Below, piece by piece: positions 9,123 to 21,748 of a stretch of 64,000 nucleotides of DNA (positions are counted from its first letter, which is position 1; each line of letters starts with the position of its first letter). The notes below the pieces were generated by a model, which did no database searches, was not told the origin of the DNA, and saw nothing but the letters and a program-made list of their open reading frames with translations. Origin of the DNA: Mycolicibacterium helvum (lineage in GTDB: Bacteria > Actinomycetota > Actinomycetes > Mycobacteriales > Mycobacteriaceae); assembly GCF_010731895.1 (NCBI RefSeq), contig NZ_AP022596.1, positions 4,464,001-4,528,000 on the forward strand, given 5' to 3'. The position numbers and the translations under genes are program-made.

Positions 9123-9744
9123 CGATGTTGGTCATGACGATCTCGGGCACCGACTCGGGATACGTGCAGAACGTCACCTCCACCAGCACCGAGGCTTTCA
9201 GCCGGTAGTCGCGCCCGCACCGGCCCGGGCGGGTGTGCAGCGAGTCGGCGTCCGCGGTGACCTCGCCGACCAGATACGACCCCATCGGTCCGGCGGCGCA
9301 GCGATGCACCGTTGTCGAGAGCATGGTGAACGCCTGTCGTGCTGTGGCGTCGTCGCGGTAGGCGGCCGCCCCTTCGGAGATCAGCGCGCGCCGGGCCGGG
9401 TGCTGGAAGCTGGTCTTGTGGAAGTCCGCCACGTCGGTGCCGAAGGTGTCGGTTTCGGCAAACAAGAAGCGGCAATCCCGGGGGACCGATTCGGCGAGTT
9501 GTTCGATGTCGACGGGTGCTTTGCCGTCCATGGTCGGAATGATGGTCAGGTCCTGGCCGCCGCCGGTGATGGCCTGCATCTGAGCCTGGCTCAGCAGCAC
9601 CTGGTCGACGTCAACGATCCCCGGCGGACGGTATGGCGGCTCGCTCAGGGCCCGCAGCGGATCGCCGTCGACCCACTGCGTGCAACCGGTCAGCGCCGCC
9701 GCTGCCGCGCAACAGGCCAACCCCGCCCGCACCATCATGAGCAT
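9100..9744 (-). CDS. lpqA: Lipoprotein LpqA-like
   Basis: From the ATG at 9744 the 214-aa product has a short hydrophobic leader ending in the lipobox AALTGC, so Cys21 or so would be lipidated by Lgt. The mature part begins [11 protein letters not shown] and has several Cys pairs (RDCRFLF, HRCAAG, GRCGRDY, TFCTYP) typical of exported mycobacterial proteins. In-frame ATG codons at 9738 and 9735 are alternative starts. The position between mnmA and a MetE-like gene matches lpqA (Rv3016). The gene converges on mnmA with a 23-bp overlap and diverges from the next gene across 54 bases. The function is unknown. Confidence 0.78.
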   Translation of the reverse strand: MLMMVRAGLACCAAAAALTGCTQWVDGDPLRALSEPPYRPPGIVDVDQVLLSQAQMQAITGGGQDLTIIPTMDGKAPVDIEQLAESVPRDCRFLFAETDTFGTDVADFHKTSFQHPARRALISEGAAAYRDDATARQAFTMLSTTVHRCAAGPMGSYLVGEVTADADSLHTRPGRCGRDYRLKASVLVEVTFCTYPESVPEIVMTNIVNKIPGG

Positions 9745-9798
9745 CACGTTAGGCCCCCGGTGCAGGGGTGTACTCGGGCTGTCCAATACGGTTGGCCG

Positions 9799-10809
9799 GT
9801 GAGTGATTTCGCTGCGGCCACCGGGATGGGTTCGTGGCCGGGCTTGGCGGCGCGGGAAGCCGCCGGCATCATCGTCGGGGAACTGCACCGGCTGCCGCAC
9901 CTGGTCGAGCTGCCGGCCCGCGGTGTGGGCGCCGACATGATCGGTCGGGCCGGTGCGCTGCTGGTCGACATCGCGATCGACACCGTGCCCCGCGGCTACC
10001 GGATCACCGCCCGGCCGGGCGCGGTCACTCGTCGGGCGAAGAGCCTGCTCGATGAGGACATCGACGCCATCGAGGAGGCCTGGGAGAAGGCCGGCGGGCC
10101 CGGTTCGGGGCGGCCGGTCAAGGTCCAGGCGCCGGGCCCGATCACGCTGGCCGCCCAGCTGGAGCTGCCAGGAGGTCACCGCGCGCTCACCGACGCCGGC
10201 GCGGTCCGCGACCTGACGTCGTCACTTGCCGAGGGGGTGGCGCGACACCGGGCCGAGCTGGCGCGCCGGTTGTCGACGACGGTGGTGGTGCAGTATGACG
10301 AGCCCGTGCTGTTCGCCGCGCTGGCCGGCCGGCTGACCGGGGTGACGGCAATGAGCCCGGTCCATCCGGTCGACGAGGTGGTTGCGATCGGGTTGCTCGA
10401 CGAGTGCGTTGCCGGCGCAGGCACGGAGGTGCTGCTGCACAGCTGTTCGGCCGAGCTGCCCTGGAATGTCTTGCAGCGCAGCGCGATCAACGCGATATCG
10501 GTGGACGTGGGCACGCTCGGCGATACCGACTTTGATGGGCTGGGGGAGTTCCTGGACTCGGGTCGCACGGTGGTCTTCGGCCTGGTGCCGACGGGCGCGC
10601 CGGCGAAACGGCCGTCGGCGGAGGAAGTGGCTGCAGCGGCGGTGGCGATCACCGATCGGATTGGCTTCTCCCGCAATTCGGTTCGCGATCGTGTCGGCAT
10701 CAGCCCGGCCTGCGGGCTGGCCGGTGCGACCGCCGAATGGGCCCGCGTCGCGATCGGCTTGTGCCAGCGGGCCGCCGATGCCGTCACCGAGGACCCTGAA
10801 GCGATCTAG
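9799..10809 (+). CDS. MetE C-terminal-domain-like protein (cobalamin-independent methionine synthase family, Rv3015c-like)
   Basis: The GTG at 9799 gives a 336-aa product of single-domain UROD/MetE-like beta-alpha barrel type. Features seen are VQAPGPITLAAQLE, VVQYDEPVLFAAL, a likely zinc-ligand segment LLHSCSAELPW (His and Cys), VFGLVPTGAPAKR and a second cysteine in GISPACGLAG. True MetE is about 750 aa with two barrels, so this protein lacks the N-terminal half and may transfer methyl groups to or from another thiol. It starts 54 bases from divergent lpqA. Catalytic substrate is unknown. Confidence 0.8.
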   Translation: MSDFAAATGMGSWPGLAAREAAGIIVGELHRLPHLVELPARGVGADMIGRAGALLVDIAIDTVPRGYRITARPGAVTRRAKSLLDEDIDAIEEAWEKAGGPGSGRPVKVQAPGPITLAAQLELPGGHRALTDAGAVRDLTSSLAEGVARHRAELARRLSTTVVVQYDEPVLFAALAGRLTGVTAMSPVHPVDEVVAIGLLDECVAGAGTEVLLHSCSAELPWNVLQRSAINAISVDVGTLGDTDFDGLGEFLDSGRTVVFGLVPTGAPAKRPSAEEVAAAAVAITDRIGFSRNSVRDRVGISPACGLAGATAEWARVAIGLCQRAADAVTEDPEAI

Positions 10810-10817
10810 GCGAACCT

Positions 10818-10859
10818 GTAGTTATCGGACAAAAGCCCCCGAACCAGCACGATAACTAC
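10818..10859. terminator. 10-bp perfect inverted repeat between convergent genes; candidate bidirectional terminator
   Basis: GTAGTTATCG (10818-10827) and CGATAACTAC (10850-10859) are exact complements separated by 22 bases. The repeat lies between the MetE-like stop and the TetR stop (the right arm includes the TetR TAG). There is no U-tract, so termination is inferred from position and symmetry. Confidence 0.45.
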
Positions 10860-11545
10860 CGGCTGGCGGTATCTGGGTGGCTCGCGTCGATTCCGGCTAG
10901 GAACAGATCGATGCCCGCGAGGAATTGCTCGCGGTCGTCATGCTCGGGCAGTTGCGCCGCGATCTGGTGGACGAACGGGTATTTCGCGGGATCGTGCTGA
11001 GCCCATCGGGAAGCGGTTGCGGCAAGGAAAGCCGAACGATCCGTCTCGCGCGGAACCAACTGCAGCACTGCGGCGTACTGCGCTGCGAGCCCCAAGAGGT
11101 AGCTCACGAGCGCGGACGCCGAATTGAACTGTGCCCCTTCGGCGACGCCGAGCGCCTCCAGCTGTGCGCCAACGCCTTCGAAGATATGTAGCATTGCGGG
11201 CTGCCAGGGCTCGCGGGCGAGCTGGGTGCCGACCCATGGGTGTGCGTCGATCGCGTCGAACACGCCAACGGCGATCGACCGGATCGCGTCTCGTGGCGTG
11301 CCATGGTCGACCCGCTCGGTGACGACTCGCGAGATGACAGCGTCCGTCGCCGCGGCAAGGAGATCATTCTTGTTGGCGACGTGCCAGTAGATCGCCCCGC
11401 TCCCCGTTGACAGGTGAGTCGCGAGGGCTCGGAAGGTCAGCGCGGTCTCACCATCGCTGTCGAGGATGTCGATTGCCGCCTCGACGATGCGTTCCTTGGA
11501 CAGCGAATCCGCGCGTCGTCCGGCCCGTGGGGTTTTGGCCGCCAT
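10856..11545 (-). CDS. TetR-family repressor beside a TetX-like monooxygenase
   Basis: The 229-aa product has an N-terminal TetR helix-turn-helix at about residues 28-58 (TFRALATHLSTGSGAIYWHV, then NKNDLLAA). Its ligand domain carries the TetR_C pattern common in drug-responsive repressors (SVQ-like FDAIDAHPWVGTQLAREPWQP). The ATG at 11545 precedes the MAAKTPRAGRRADSLSKER N-terminus. It diverges from the flavin monooxygenase gene across 85 bases that hold two identical palindromes, so autoregulation and repression of the monooxygenase are likely. The inducer is not known; tetracycline-like or other aromatic compounds are plausible by analogy with the M. abscessus TetX system. Confidence 0.88.
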   Translation of the reverse strand: MAAKTPRAGRRADSLSKERIVEAAIDILDSDGETALTFRALATHLSTGSGAIYWHVANKNDLLAAATDAVISRVVTERVDHGTPRDAIRSIAVGVFDAIDAHPWVGTQLAREPWQPAMLHIFEGVGAQLEALGVAEGAQFNSASALVSYLLGLAAQYAAVLQLVPRETDRSAFLAATASRWAQHDPAKYPFVHQIAAQLPEHDDREQFLAGIDLFLAGIDASHPDTASR

Positions 11546-11566
11546 GGGAAGCAATCTTGACACAAC

Positions 11567-11581
11567 TGGAACGATGTTCCA
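11567..11581. promoter_or_regulatory. Operator 1: TGGAAC-N3-GTTCCA
   Basis: A perfect 15-bp palindrome lies 21 bases upstream of the TetR start codon. It shares both arms with operator 2, 25 bp away centre to centre. Two copies between divergent TetR and target genes are the classic layout of TetR control. Confidence 0.8.
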
Positions 11582-11591
11582 AGATGGCGAC

Positions 11592-11606
11592 TGGAACGTC
11601 GTTCCA
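11592..11606. promoter_or_regulatory. Operator 2: TGGAAC-N3-GTTCCA
   Basis: This is the second perfect palindrome, 24 bases before the monooxygenase ATG. Only the 3-base spacer (GTC against GAT) differs from operator 1. Confidence 0.8.
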
Positions 11607-11630
11607 TAGACGGTCGACTTAGGGAGCGTG

Positions 11631-12755
11631 ATGACGCCAACAATCTCCATCGTCGGTGCCGGGCTTGGTGGTCTCACCCTTGCGCGTGTGCTGCACGTGC
11701 ACGGCATACCCGTCACCGTCTACGAAGCCGAAGCCTCGACGGGGGTTCGCACGCAGGGTGGCCAGCTCGACATCCACGAGCACGACGGACAGCGTGCTCT
11801 TGAGGCGGCCGGTCTCACCGCGGAATTCCGCGCGATCATCCACGAGGGGGCTCAGGCGTCCCGGGTGCTCGACCCTCGCGGGACCGTGTTGTTCGACCAG
11901 CCCGATGACGGCGGAGGTGGGCGCCCCGAAGTCTTGCGTGGCGAGCTGCGTCAGATCCTGCTCGATTCGTTGCCGCCAGAAGCGATCCGGTGGGGACACA
12001 AGGTCGCCGAGGTTCGGACGCTGCGCGACGCCCGGCATGAACTCGTCTTCACGAACGGGTCGACGGCCACGAGCACGGTTCTCGTCGGTGCCGACGGCGC
12101 CTGGTCGAAAGTCCGGGACCTGCTCTCAATGGCTGAACCGGAATACACCGGCACGGTGTTCATTGAGACTTACTTGTTCGACGTTGACCGACGACATTTC
12201 GCCGCAGCGCATGCGGTCGGCAGTGGCGCGATGTATGCACCTACGCCTGGGCGTGGCATCCTGGCCCACCGCGAGGCCGGAAACGTGATTCACACCTACG
12301 TCCAACTGACTCGCGACGCACAGTGGATCGACGATATCGATTTCACTGACGCCGCCGCGGCCACCGCTCGAGTAGCGGCCGAGTTCGATGGATGGGCAAC
12401 AGAACTCACCGCCTTGATTACCGACGCCGACTCCGGGCCGGTGCCACGCATGATCTACACCCTTCCGACCGGACACCGATGGGAGCGCACTCCGGGTGTG
12501 ACGTTGATCGGTGATGCCGCACACCTGATGCCGCCGGGAGGTGATGGCGCCAACCTCGCGATGCTCGACGGTGCCGACCTCGGCGAGGCGATCGCCCACC
12601 ATCCCAACGACATCGAAGCGGCACTGGCGAGCTACGAGGCGGTCATGTTCCCGCGCAGCCAAGCGATGGCCGTCGAGGCGCACGAGACCCAAGACATCTG
12701 TTTCGGCGAGCACACGCCATCACGGCTCATCGAGCTCCTCAGCGGCGCGGGTTGA
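11631..12755 (+). CDS. TetX-like FAD-dependent monooxygenase
   Basis: The 374-aa product is a group A flavoprotein hydroxylase. The FAD motif GAGLGG is at residues 9-14, the GGQLDIHEHDGQ segment matches TetX-type GGxLDxHxxxGQ, and the second FAD motif GDAAHLMPPGGDGAN contains D295. The C-terminal HETQD...F stretch is also TetX-like. Members inactivate tetracyclines or oxidise other aromatic compounds using NADPH and O2. The ATG at 11631 was preferred over the adjacent GTG at 11628 because AGGGAG lies at 11621-11626. Two operators and a divergent TetR gene indicate inducible expression. Tetracycline destruction is a hypothesis. Confidence 0.85.
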   Translation: MTPTISIVGAGLGGLTLARVLHVHGIPVTVYEAEASTGVRTQGGQLDIHEHDGQRALEAAGLTAEFRAIIHEGAQASRVLDPRGTVLFDQPDDGGGGRPEVLRGELRQILLDSLPPEAIRWGHKVAEVRTLRDARHELVFTNGSTATSTVLVGADGAWSKVRDLLSMAEPEYTGTVFIETYLFDVDRRHFAAAHAVGSGAMYAPTPGRGILAHREAGNVIHTYVQLTRDAQWIDDIDFTDAAAATARVAAEFDGWATELTALITDADSGPVPRMIYTLPTGHRWERTPGVTLIGDAAHLMPPGGDGANLAMLDGADLGEAIAHHPNDIEAALASYEAVMFPRSQAMAVEAHETQDICFGEHTPSRLIELLSGAG

Positions 12756-12776
12756 GGATGCGCCGTGCAATCCGAT

Positions 12777-13202
12777 CTAGCCGTCGAGCTGTTTGACCAG
12801 CCGCGCCGGCGCCTGCAGCCGAAACGACGCGTCGACAAGCTCTTTGGCTTCATCCCAGTCGACTTTGGCGGCGTCGAAGTCCAGGCCCAGCCAGCCGTAT
12901 GGGCCCAGGTAGGCCGGATAGAAGAAGCGGGGATCCTGCTGCAGCGCTTGGCGCTCGCTGTCGTCGACCTTGATCAGCAGCGCATGGTCGTAGCGAGTCA
13001 TCGGGCCGGTCGGGTTCTTCTGGCTGCCGCCGTAGACCGCGAACATCTTGGGTGCAGAGAACGTCGGCCGGCCGTGGGAGATCTTCTCGGTCGCCTCGGG
13101 AAACGCCAGTGCAATATTGCGCACCCTGGCCAGGATCGGGTCGGCGTCATCGAACATCACCGGATGGGGCATGGCATAACAGTGCCACGGCTGAGTCGTC
13201 AT
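12777..13202 (-). CDS. MmcQ/YjbR-family protein
   Basis: The product of up to 141 aa contains the MmcQ/YjbR fold pattern: NIALAFPEATEKISHGRPTF, MFAVYGG, ALLIKVDDSERQAL and PAYLGPYGWLGLDFD. Proteins of this family are small, resemble CyaY and are often called DNA-binding, but their role is unproven. An internal ATG at 13172 (MPHPVMFDD) may be the true start because the conserved part begins soon after it. It is transcribed away from ligA, with 22 bases between the starts, and converges on the TetX-like gene. Confidence 0.8.
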   Translation of the reverse strand: MTTQPWHCYAMPHPVMFDDADPILARVRNIALAFPEATEKISHGRPTFSAPKMFAVYGGSQKNPTGPMTRYDHALLIKVDDSERQALQQDPRFFYPAYLGPYGWLGLDFDAAKVDWDEAKELVDASFRLQAPARLVKQLDG

Positions 13203-13215
13203 AGCCCTCGACTAG

Positions 13216-15986
<2,771 letters not shown>

Positions 15987-16081
15987 GCCGACACCCTTTC
16001 ATAGCCGCCTGGACTCAGCACTCCGGCAGGTTCGGACCACCAGTCTCGGCGAGGCAGGGGAGTCACCTAGGCTTGACCACC

Positions 16082-16381
16082 GTGTCCCAGATCTCCCGCG
16101 ACGACGTCGCCCGGCTGGCCAAGTTGGCCCGGCTGGCGCTGACCGACCACGAACTCGACAGCTTCGCAGGCCAGCTTGACGCGATCTTGGGGCATGTCAG
16201 CCAGATCCAGGCCGTCGATACCGGCGACGCGAAGCCGACGGGCAACCCCCTTTCGGAGGTCAACGTCACCCGCGCTGACGTGGTTCAGCCGTGCCTGACC
16301 CAGGCCGAAGCGCTCGCTGCGGCCCCGGCCGCGGTCGAGGGCCGGTTCGCGGTGCCGCAGATCCTGGGGGAATCAGAATGA
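16082..16381 (+). CDS. gatC: Asp/Glu-tRNA amidotransferase subunit C
   Basis: The GTG at 16082 gives a 99-aa protein with the GatC pattern [35 protein letters not shown] and a C-terminal VPQILGE. GatC stabilises GatAB, which converts Glu-tRNA(Gln) and Asp-tRNA(Asn) to Gln-tRNA and Asn-tRNA. The stop overlaps the gatA start (ATGA). No glnS was seen in the window, consistent with the indirect Gln-tRNA pathway of mycobacteria. Confidence 0.95.
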   Translation: MSQISRDDVARLAKLARLALTDHELDSFAGQLDAILGHVSQIQAVDTGDAKPTGNPLSEVNVTRADVVQPCLTQAEALAAAPAAVEGRFAVPQILGESE

Positions 16382-17871
16382 GTGCGATGAGCGACCTCAC
16401 GCGCCTCGACGCCGCCACGCTCGGGGAGAAGATCGCAGCCAAGGAGATCTCCTCGGTCGAGGTGACCCAGGCCTGCCTGGACCAGATCGCCGCGACCGAC
16501 GAGCAGTACCACGCCTTCCTGCATGTCGCCGCCGACGAGGCGCTGGCCAGCGCGGCGCGTACCGACGCCGCTGTCGCCGCCGGGGAGACGCTGCCCTCGC
16601 CGCTGGCCGGTGTTCCGTTGGCGCTCAAGGACGTTTTCACCACCACCGACATGCCGACCACCTGCGGGTCGAAGATCCTCGAGGGCTGGGTGTCGCCCTA
16701 CGACGCGACGGTGACCGCCCGGCTGCGTGCCGCAGGCATCCCGATCCTCGGCAAGACCAACATGGACGAGTTCGCGATGGGCAGCTCGACCGAGAACTCC
16801 GCCTACGGCCCGACGCGTAACCCGTGGGACACCGACCGGGTGCCCGGCGGGTCCGGCGGTGGCAGCGCGGCCGCGCTGGCCGCCTTCCAGGCGCCGCTGG
16901 CGATGGGCACCGACACCGGCGGCTCGATCCGCCAGCCCGCGGCGCTGACCGCCACTGTCGGGGTCAAACCGACCTACGGCACGGTCTCGCGCTACGGACT
17001 GGTGGCCTGCGCGTCGTCGCTGGATCAGGGCGGCCCCTGCGCTCGCACCGTCCTCGACACCGCGCTGCTGCATGCCGTGATCGCCGGACACGATCCGCGC
17101 GACTCCACCTCAGTTGAGGCCGAGGTGCCCGACGTCGTCGGCGCGGCGAAGGCCGGGGCCGCGGGCGATCTCTCCGGAGTCCGGATCGGGGTGGTCAAAC
17201 AGCTGCGTAGCGGCGAGGGTTACCAGCCCGGCGTGCTGGAGTCGTTCAACGCCGCCGTCGAGCAACTGGCCGCCCTCGGCGCGCAGGTCAGCGAGGTCGA
17301 CTGCCCGCACCTGGACTACTCGCTGTCCTCCTACTATCTGATCCTGCCGTCGGAGGTGTCGAGCAACCTCGCCCGGTTCGATGCCATGCGCTACGGACTG
17401 CGGGTCGGCGACGACGGCACGCATTCCGCCGAGGAGGTGATGGCACTCACGCGGGCGGCCGGATTCGGTCCAGAAGTCAAGCGCCGCATCATCATTGGTA
17501 CCTACGCGTTGTCGGCGGGCTATTACGACGCCTACTACAACCAGGCGCAGAAGGTTCGCACGCTGATCGCCGGCGACCTCGACGCGGCCTACGAAAAGGT
17601 CGATGTATTAGTCACCCCGACTACTCCTTCTACCGCGTTCCGCATCGGTGAGAAGGTCGACGATCCGCTGGCGATGTACCTGTTCGACCTGTGCACGCTG
17701 CCGCTGAACCTGGCCGGACACTGCGGAATGTCGGTGCCGTCGGGCCTGTCACCCGACGACAACCTGCCGGTTGGCCTGCAGATCATGGCGCCCGCCCTGG
17801 CCGACGACCGCCTTTACCGAGTGGGTGCGGCCTATGAGTCTGCGCGCGGTCCGCTGCCAACGGCGATCTGA
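16378..17871 (+). CDS. gatA: Asp/Glu-tRNA amidotransferase subunit A
   Basis: The 497-aa product has the amidase signature with the Ser-cisSer-Lys triad. The lysine is in [20 protein letters not shown], and the serines are in [14 protein letters not shown] and [11 protein letters not shown]. It releases ammonia from glutamine and channels it to GatB. The ATG at 16378 overlaps gatC, and pfkA follows after 18 bases, so the three genes may be co-transcribed. gatB lies further downstream, separated by pfkA and a GGDEF gene. Confidence 0.96.
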   Translation: MSAMSDLTRLDAATLGEKIAAKEISSVEVTQACLDQIAATDEQYHAFLHVAADEALASAARTDAAVAAGETLPSPLAGVPLALKDVFTTTDMPTTCGSKILEGWVSPYDATVTARLRAAGIPILGKTNMDEFAMGSSTENSAYGPTRNPWDTDRVPGGSGGGSAAALAAFQAPLAMGTDTGGSIRQPAALTATVGVKPTYGTVSRYGLVACASSLDQGGPCARTVLDTALLHAVIAGHDPRDSTSVEAEVPDVVGAAKAGAAGDLSGVRIGVVKQLRSGEGYQPGVLESFNAAVEQLAALGAQVSEVDCPHLDYSLSSYYLILPSEVSSNLARFDAMRYGLRVGDDGTHSAEEVMALTRAAGFGPEVKRRIIIGTYALSAGYYDAYYNQAQKVRTLIAGDLDAAYEKVDVLVTPTTPSTAFRIGEKVDDPLAMYLFDLCTLPLNLAGHCGMSVPSGLSPDDNLPVGLQIMAPALADDRLYRVGAAYESARGPLPTAI

Positions 17872-17889
17872 CGGGGCAGGATAGTGCCC

Positions 17890-18921
17890 ATGCGAATCGG
17901 AGTGCTCACCGGCGGCGGTGACTGTCCAGGCCTCAACGCCGTGATCCGGGCTGTCGTCCGGACCTGCGACGCCCGCTACGGCTCCTCGGTGGTCGGCTTC
18001 CTCGACGGCTGGCGCGGCCTGCTGGAGGACCGCCGGATCCAACTGCACAACGACGACCGCAACAACCGGCTGCTGGCCAAGGGCGGCACCATGCTGGGCA
18101 CCGCCCGCACCAACCCCGACAAGCTGCGCGCCGGTCTCGACGACATCAAACAGACGTTGGAAGACAACGGGATCGACGTCCTGATCCCGATCGGTGGCGA
18201 AGGCACGCTGACCGCCGCGCACTGGCTCTCCGAGGAGGGCGTGCCCGTCGTCGGGGTGCCCAAGACCATCGACAACGACATCGACTGCACCGACGTCACA
18301 TTCGGCCACGACACCGCACTGGAGATCGCCACCGAGGCCATCGACCGGCTGCACAGCACCGCAGAGTCGCATCAGCGGGTGATGATCGTCGAGGTGATGG
18401 GTCGGCATGCGGGCTGGATCGCGCTCAACGCGGGGCTGTCCTCCGGTGCGCACATGACGCTGATCCCCGAGCAGCCCTTCGACGTCGAAGAGGTGTGCCG
18501 GCTGGTCAAGAAGCGCTTCCAGCGCGGCGAGTCGAGCTTCATCATCGTGGTCGCCGAGGGGGCCAAGCCCGCCGAGGGCTCCATGCAGCTGCGCCAGGGC
18601 GGCACCGACGAGTTCGGCCACGAACGCTTCACCGGGGTGGCCCAACAGCTGGCCAACGAGGTGGAGAAGCGGATCAAGAAGGAAGTCCGGGTCACCGTAC
18701 TCGGCCACGTGCAGCGCGGCGGCACCCCGACGGCCTATGACCGGGTGCTGGCTACCCGGTTCGGCGTCAACGCCGCCGACGCCGCTCACGCCGGCGAATT
18801 CGGGGTGATGGTCTCGCTGCGCGGGCAGGACATCGGCCGGGTACCGCTGGCCGATGCGGTCCGCCAGCTCAAGCTGGTGCCGCAGAGCCGCTACGACGAC
18901 GCGGCCGCCTTCTTCGGTTGA
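17890..18921 (+). CDS. pfkA: ATP-dependent 6-phosphofructokinase
   Basis: The 343-aa product starts [20 protein letters not shown] and has the PFK-A motifs PKTIDNDI (catalytic Asp), [12 protein letters not shown] and [21 protein letters not shown]. It catalyses the committed step of glycolysis, fructose-6-phosphate to the 1,6-bisphosphate. The ATG at 17890 gives the length of the M. tuberculosis enzyme (343 aa); a GTG two codons upstream is possible. It is encoded directly after gatA. Confidence 0.96.
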   Translation: MRIGVLTGGGDCPGLNAVIRAVVRTCDARYGSSVVGFLDGWRGLLEDRRIQLHNDDRNNRLLAKGGTMLGTARTNPDKLRAGLDDIKQTLEDNGIDVLIPIGGEGTLTAAHWLSEEGVPVVGVPKTIDNDIDCTDVTFGHDTALEIATEAIDRLHSTAESHQRVMIVEVMGRHAGWIALNAGLSSGAHMTLIPEQPFDVEEVCRLVKKRFQRGESSFIIVVAEGAKPAEGSMQLRQGGTDEFGHERFTGVAQQLANEVEKRIKKEVRVTVLGHVQRGGTPTAYDRVLATRFGVNAADAAHAGEFGVMVSLRGQDIGRVPLADAVRQLKLVPQSRYDDAAAFFG

Positions 18922-18963
18922 TCGCGGTCTGTCGATGACGCTGCAGAGGCAGACTGATTCCCG

Positions 18964-20169
18964 ATGGAGCCGTATGCCCTACCACCGTTCGCCGGGTTGC
19001 TGGTGGTCGATCGCGACTGTGTGGTCGTCGATGCCGAACCGACGGTCGCGGTGGTCCTGGGGCTAGACGGGAAGATCCCACTCGTCGGATCGCGCCTGGA
19101 TGAGGTGCTGGATCGTGATGTGGTCGCCCAGATCCAGGCCCATTTCGACATCGGTTGCCCGCATGGTGCGGTGTTCGACAGGGACGGTTTGCAGTTCATC
19201 GTGCGGTCAACGTCCGATCCTGCCCGGGTGACGATCGCAGTCGAAGACGTCGGCGGTCGGCAGGCCGCCTGGCATCGTTTCCAGCTCACCCAGGCCACCA
19301 TCGACCGAGTGGCCGACATGATCATCTGGCTCGATCCGGATGGCCGGTATGTGTACGTCAATCCCGCTGCGACCGCGCTGCTCGGCTACTCGGCCGAGGA
19401 ACTGTCGCGACTGCGGGTGGTTGACGTCGATCCGCAGTTCGACGAGCAGCGCTGGCGGGAGCACTGGCAGGACGTTGTCGAGCGGGGGTCTTTCACCCTG
19501 GAGACGGTCAACACCACCAAGTCCGGGGTTGAGGTGCCGATCGAGGTGACGGTGAACTACGTCGAACACGAGGGCGCGCACTACAACTGCTCGATCGTGC
19601 GGGATATCACCGAGCGCAAGCTCTTCGAATCGCGGTTGCTTCAGTTGAACGAGAAGATCACTCAGCTCTCCATCACCGACGATCTGACCGGTATCGCGAA
19701 CCGGCGGCATCTCGATGCCGTGCTGGCCGAGCAGATCGACATCCACCTGGAATCAGCGGCTCCTCTTTCGGTGATCATGCTCGACGTCGACTATTTCAAG
19801 GCCTTCAACGATCGCTACGGGCACACCGCGGGCGACGAATGCCTACGCAGCGTCGCCGGTGTGGTGGCCAGTATCGCCGAGGAGAGTGGCGGCACTGCGG
19901 CGCGCTACGGGGGCGAGGAATTCCTGTGTCTGCTGCCGGCGACCGATGAAGAGTCGGCGCAATCTGCCGCCCGGCGCATACAGCAGTCGGTGGTCGATCT
20001 GGGCATCCCCCATGCGGCGTCCGAGGTCGCCGAGACGGTGACCGTCAGTCTCGGTGTGTTGACCGCCCGCGATCCCCTCAATCAGCAGGACGTCCTCGCC
20101 GCCGTCGACTCACACCTCTACCGCGCCAAGCGCGAGGGGCGGAATCGCATCGTGGCGGGGTTGCCCTAA
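18964..20169 (+). CDS. PAS-GGDEF diguanylate cyclase
   Basis: The 401-aa product has an N-terminal PAS-like region (1-100), a clear PAS/PAC domain at about 105-215 (MIIWLDPDGRYVYVNPAATA, ending SIVRDITERK) and a GGDEF domain at about 235-400. The active-site loop is RYGGEEF (GGEEF at 316-320), and LDVDYFKAFNDRYGH contains the metal-binding Asp. It should therefore make cyclic di-GMP from two GTP. The allosteric RxxD inhibitory site is absent (ESGG in that place), so product inhibition is probably weak. No EAL domain is present. It follows pfkA by 42 bases. The PAS ligand is unknown. Confidence 0.9.
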   Translation: MEPYALPPFAGLLVVDRDCVVVDAEPTVAVVLGLDGKIPLVGSRLDEVLDRDVVAQIQAHFDIGCPHGAVFDRDGLQFIVRSTSDPARVTIAVEDVGGRQAAWHRFQLTQATIDRVADMIIWLDPDGRYVYVNPAATALLGYSAEELSRLRVVDVDPQFDEQRWREHWQDVVERGSFTLETVNTTKSGVEVPIEVTVNYVEHEGAHYNCSIVRDITERKLFESRLLQLNEKITQLSITDDLTGIANRRHLDAVLAEQIDIHLESAAPLSVIMLDVDYFKAFNDRYGHTAGDECLRSVAGVVASIAEESGGTAARYGGEEFLCLLPATDEESAQSAARRIQQSVVDLGIPHAASEVAETVTVSLGVLTARDPLNQQDVLAAVDSHLYRAKREGRNRIVAGLP

Positions 20170-20173
20170 GTGT

Positions 20174-20198
20174 CGGCCAGGCCGGGACGGGCTGGCCG
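20174..20198 (+). terminator. Hairpin between GGDEF gene and gatB
   Basis: CGGCCAG (20174-20180) pairs with CTGGCCG (20192-20198) across an 11-base loop. No U-tract follows, so termination is only possible, or it may act in the gatB leader. Confidence 0.3.
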
Positions 20199-20224
20199 GA
20201 TGATCGCCCGAATAAGATCGAGGC

Positions 20225-21748
20225 ATGACTACTGCGCGCACTTCGTCCGCTGAGGCCGAGCTGCTGGACTACGACGACGTCGTCGCCCGTTTCGATCCGG
20301 TGCTCGGCCTGGAGGTGCACGTCGAACTGTCGACTGCCACCAAGATGTTCTGCCCGTGCTCGACGACCTTCGGCGCCGAGCCCAACACCCAGGTATGTCC
20401 GGTCTGCCTGGGTCTGCCGGGCGCGCTGCCGGTGCTCAACGAGGCCGCCGTGGAGTCGGCCATCCGCATCGGCCTCGCGCTGAACTGCGAGATCGCGCCG
20501 TGGTCGCGCTTCGCGCGGAAGAACTACTTCTATCCCGACCAGCCGAAGAACTACCAGATCTCGCAGTACGACGAGCCGATCGCGTTCGACGGTTACCTCG
20601 AGGTCCCGCTGGATGACGGCAGCACCTTCCGCGTCGCCATCGAACGGGCGCACATGGAGGAGGACACCGGCAAACTCACCCACGTCGGCGGTGATACCGG
20701 CCGCATCCACGGAGCGACCACCTCGCTGCTGGACGTCAACCGCGCCGGGGTGCCGCTGATCGAGATCGTCACCAAGCCGATCGAGGGCACCGGTGCGCAG
20801 GCCCCCGAGGTTGCGCGCGCCTATGTGACCGCGCTGCGGGATCTGCTGCGCGGACTCGGCGTCTCCGATGTGCGGATGGACCAGGGTTCGTTGCGCTGCG
20901 ATGCCAATGTGTCACTGCGGCCGATCGGCCAAGCCGAGTTCGGCACCCGCACCGAGACCAAGAACGTCAACTCGCTCAAGAGTGTCGAGGTGGCGGTCCG
21001 CTACGAAATGCGCCGTCAGGCGGCCATTCTCGTCGAGGGTGGCAAGATCCACCAGGAGACCCGGCATTTCAACGAGGACGGCTACACCTCGCCGGGCCGC
21101 GACAAGGAAACGGCCGAGGACTACCGGTATTTCCCCGAGCCCGATTTGGAGCCGGTGGCGCCCAGCGAGGAACTGGTGGAACGGTTGCGCACCACGATCC
21201 CCGAGCTTCCGTGGTTGTCGCGCAAGCGAATTCAGGACGAGTGGGGCGTCTCCGATGAGGTCATGCGCGACCTGGTCAACGCCGGTGCGGTCGAGTTGGT
21301 GACGGCCACCGTCGCTGCCGGCGCGTCCAGCGAGTCGGCCCGCGCGTGGTGGGGAAACTTCCTGGTGCAGAAGGCTAATGAAATTGGAGCGGTCGTGTCC
21401 GACTTGGCCATCTCGCCGGCCCAGGTCGCCAAGGTGGTCGCCCTGGTCGATGAAGGCAAACTGTCGAACAAGCTGGCCCGTCAGGTGATCGAGGGTGTGC
21501 TGGCCGGCGAGGGCGAGCCCGAGCAGGTGATGGCCGCCCGCGGCCTGGCTCTGGTCCGGGACGACTCATTGATTCAGACTGCTGTCGACGAGGCGCTGGC
21601 CGCCAACCCCGATATCGCCGAGAAGATCCGCGGCGGCAAGGTGCAGGCCGCTGGCGCGATCGTGGGTGCGGTGATGAAGGCGACGAAGGGTCAAGCCGAC
21701 GCGGCGCGGGTGCGTGAGTTGGTCATGGCCGCTTGCGGGCAGAGCTAG
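20225..21748 (+). CDS. gatB: Asp/Glu-tRNA amidotransferase subunit B
   Basis: The 507-aa protein has the GatB signature at about residues 22-60: [18 protein letters not shown] and [15 protein letters not shown]. The kinase core includes [19 protein letters not shown], and the C-terminal YqeY-like domain includes [18 protein letters not shown]. It phosphorylates and amidates the misacylated tRNA. The length matches the mycobacterial protein (509 aa). Its 3' end overlaps the convergent HAD gene by 4 bases. Confidence 0.97.
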   Translation: MTTARTSSAEAELLDYDDVVARFDPVLGLEVHVELSTATKMFCPCSTTFGAEPNTQVCPVCLGLPGALPVLNEAAVESAIRIGLALNCEIAPWSRFARKNYFYPDQPKNYQISQYDEPIAFDGYLEVPLDDGSTFRVAIERAHMEEDTGKLTHVGGDTGRIHGATTSLLDVNRAGVPLIEIVTKPIEGTGAQAPEVARAYVTALRDLLRGLGVSDVRMDQGSLRCDANVSLRPIGQAEFGTRTETKNVNSLKSVEVAVRYEMRRQAAILVEGGKIHQETRHFNEDGYTSPGRDKETAEDYRYFPEPDLEPVAPSEELVERLRTTIPELPWLSRKRIQDEWGVSDEVMRDLVNAGAVELVTATVAAGASSESARAWWGNFLVQKANEIGAVVSDLAISPAQVAKVVALVDEGKLSNKLARQVIEGVLAGEGEPEQVMAARGLALVRDDSLIQTAVDEALAANPDIAEKIRGGKVQAAGAIVGAVMKATKGQADAARVRELVMAACGQS

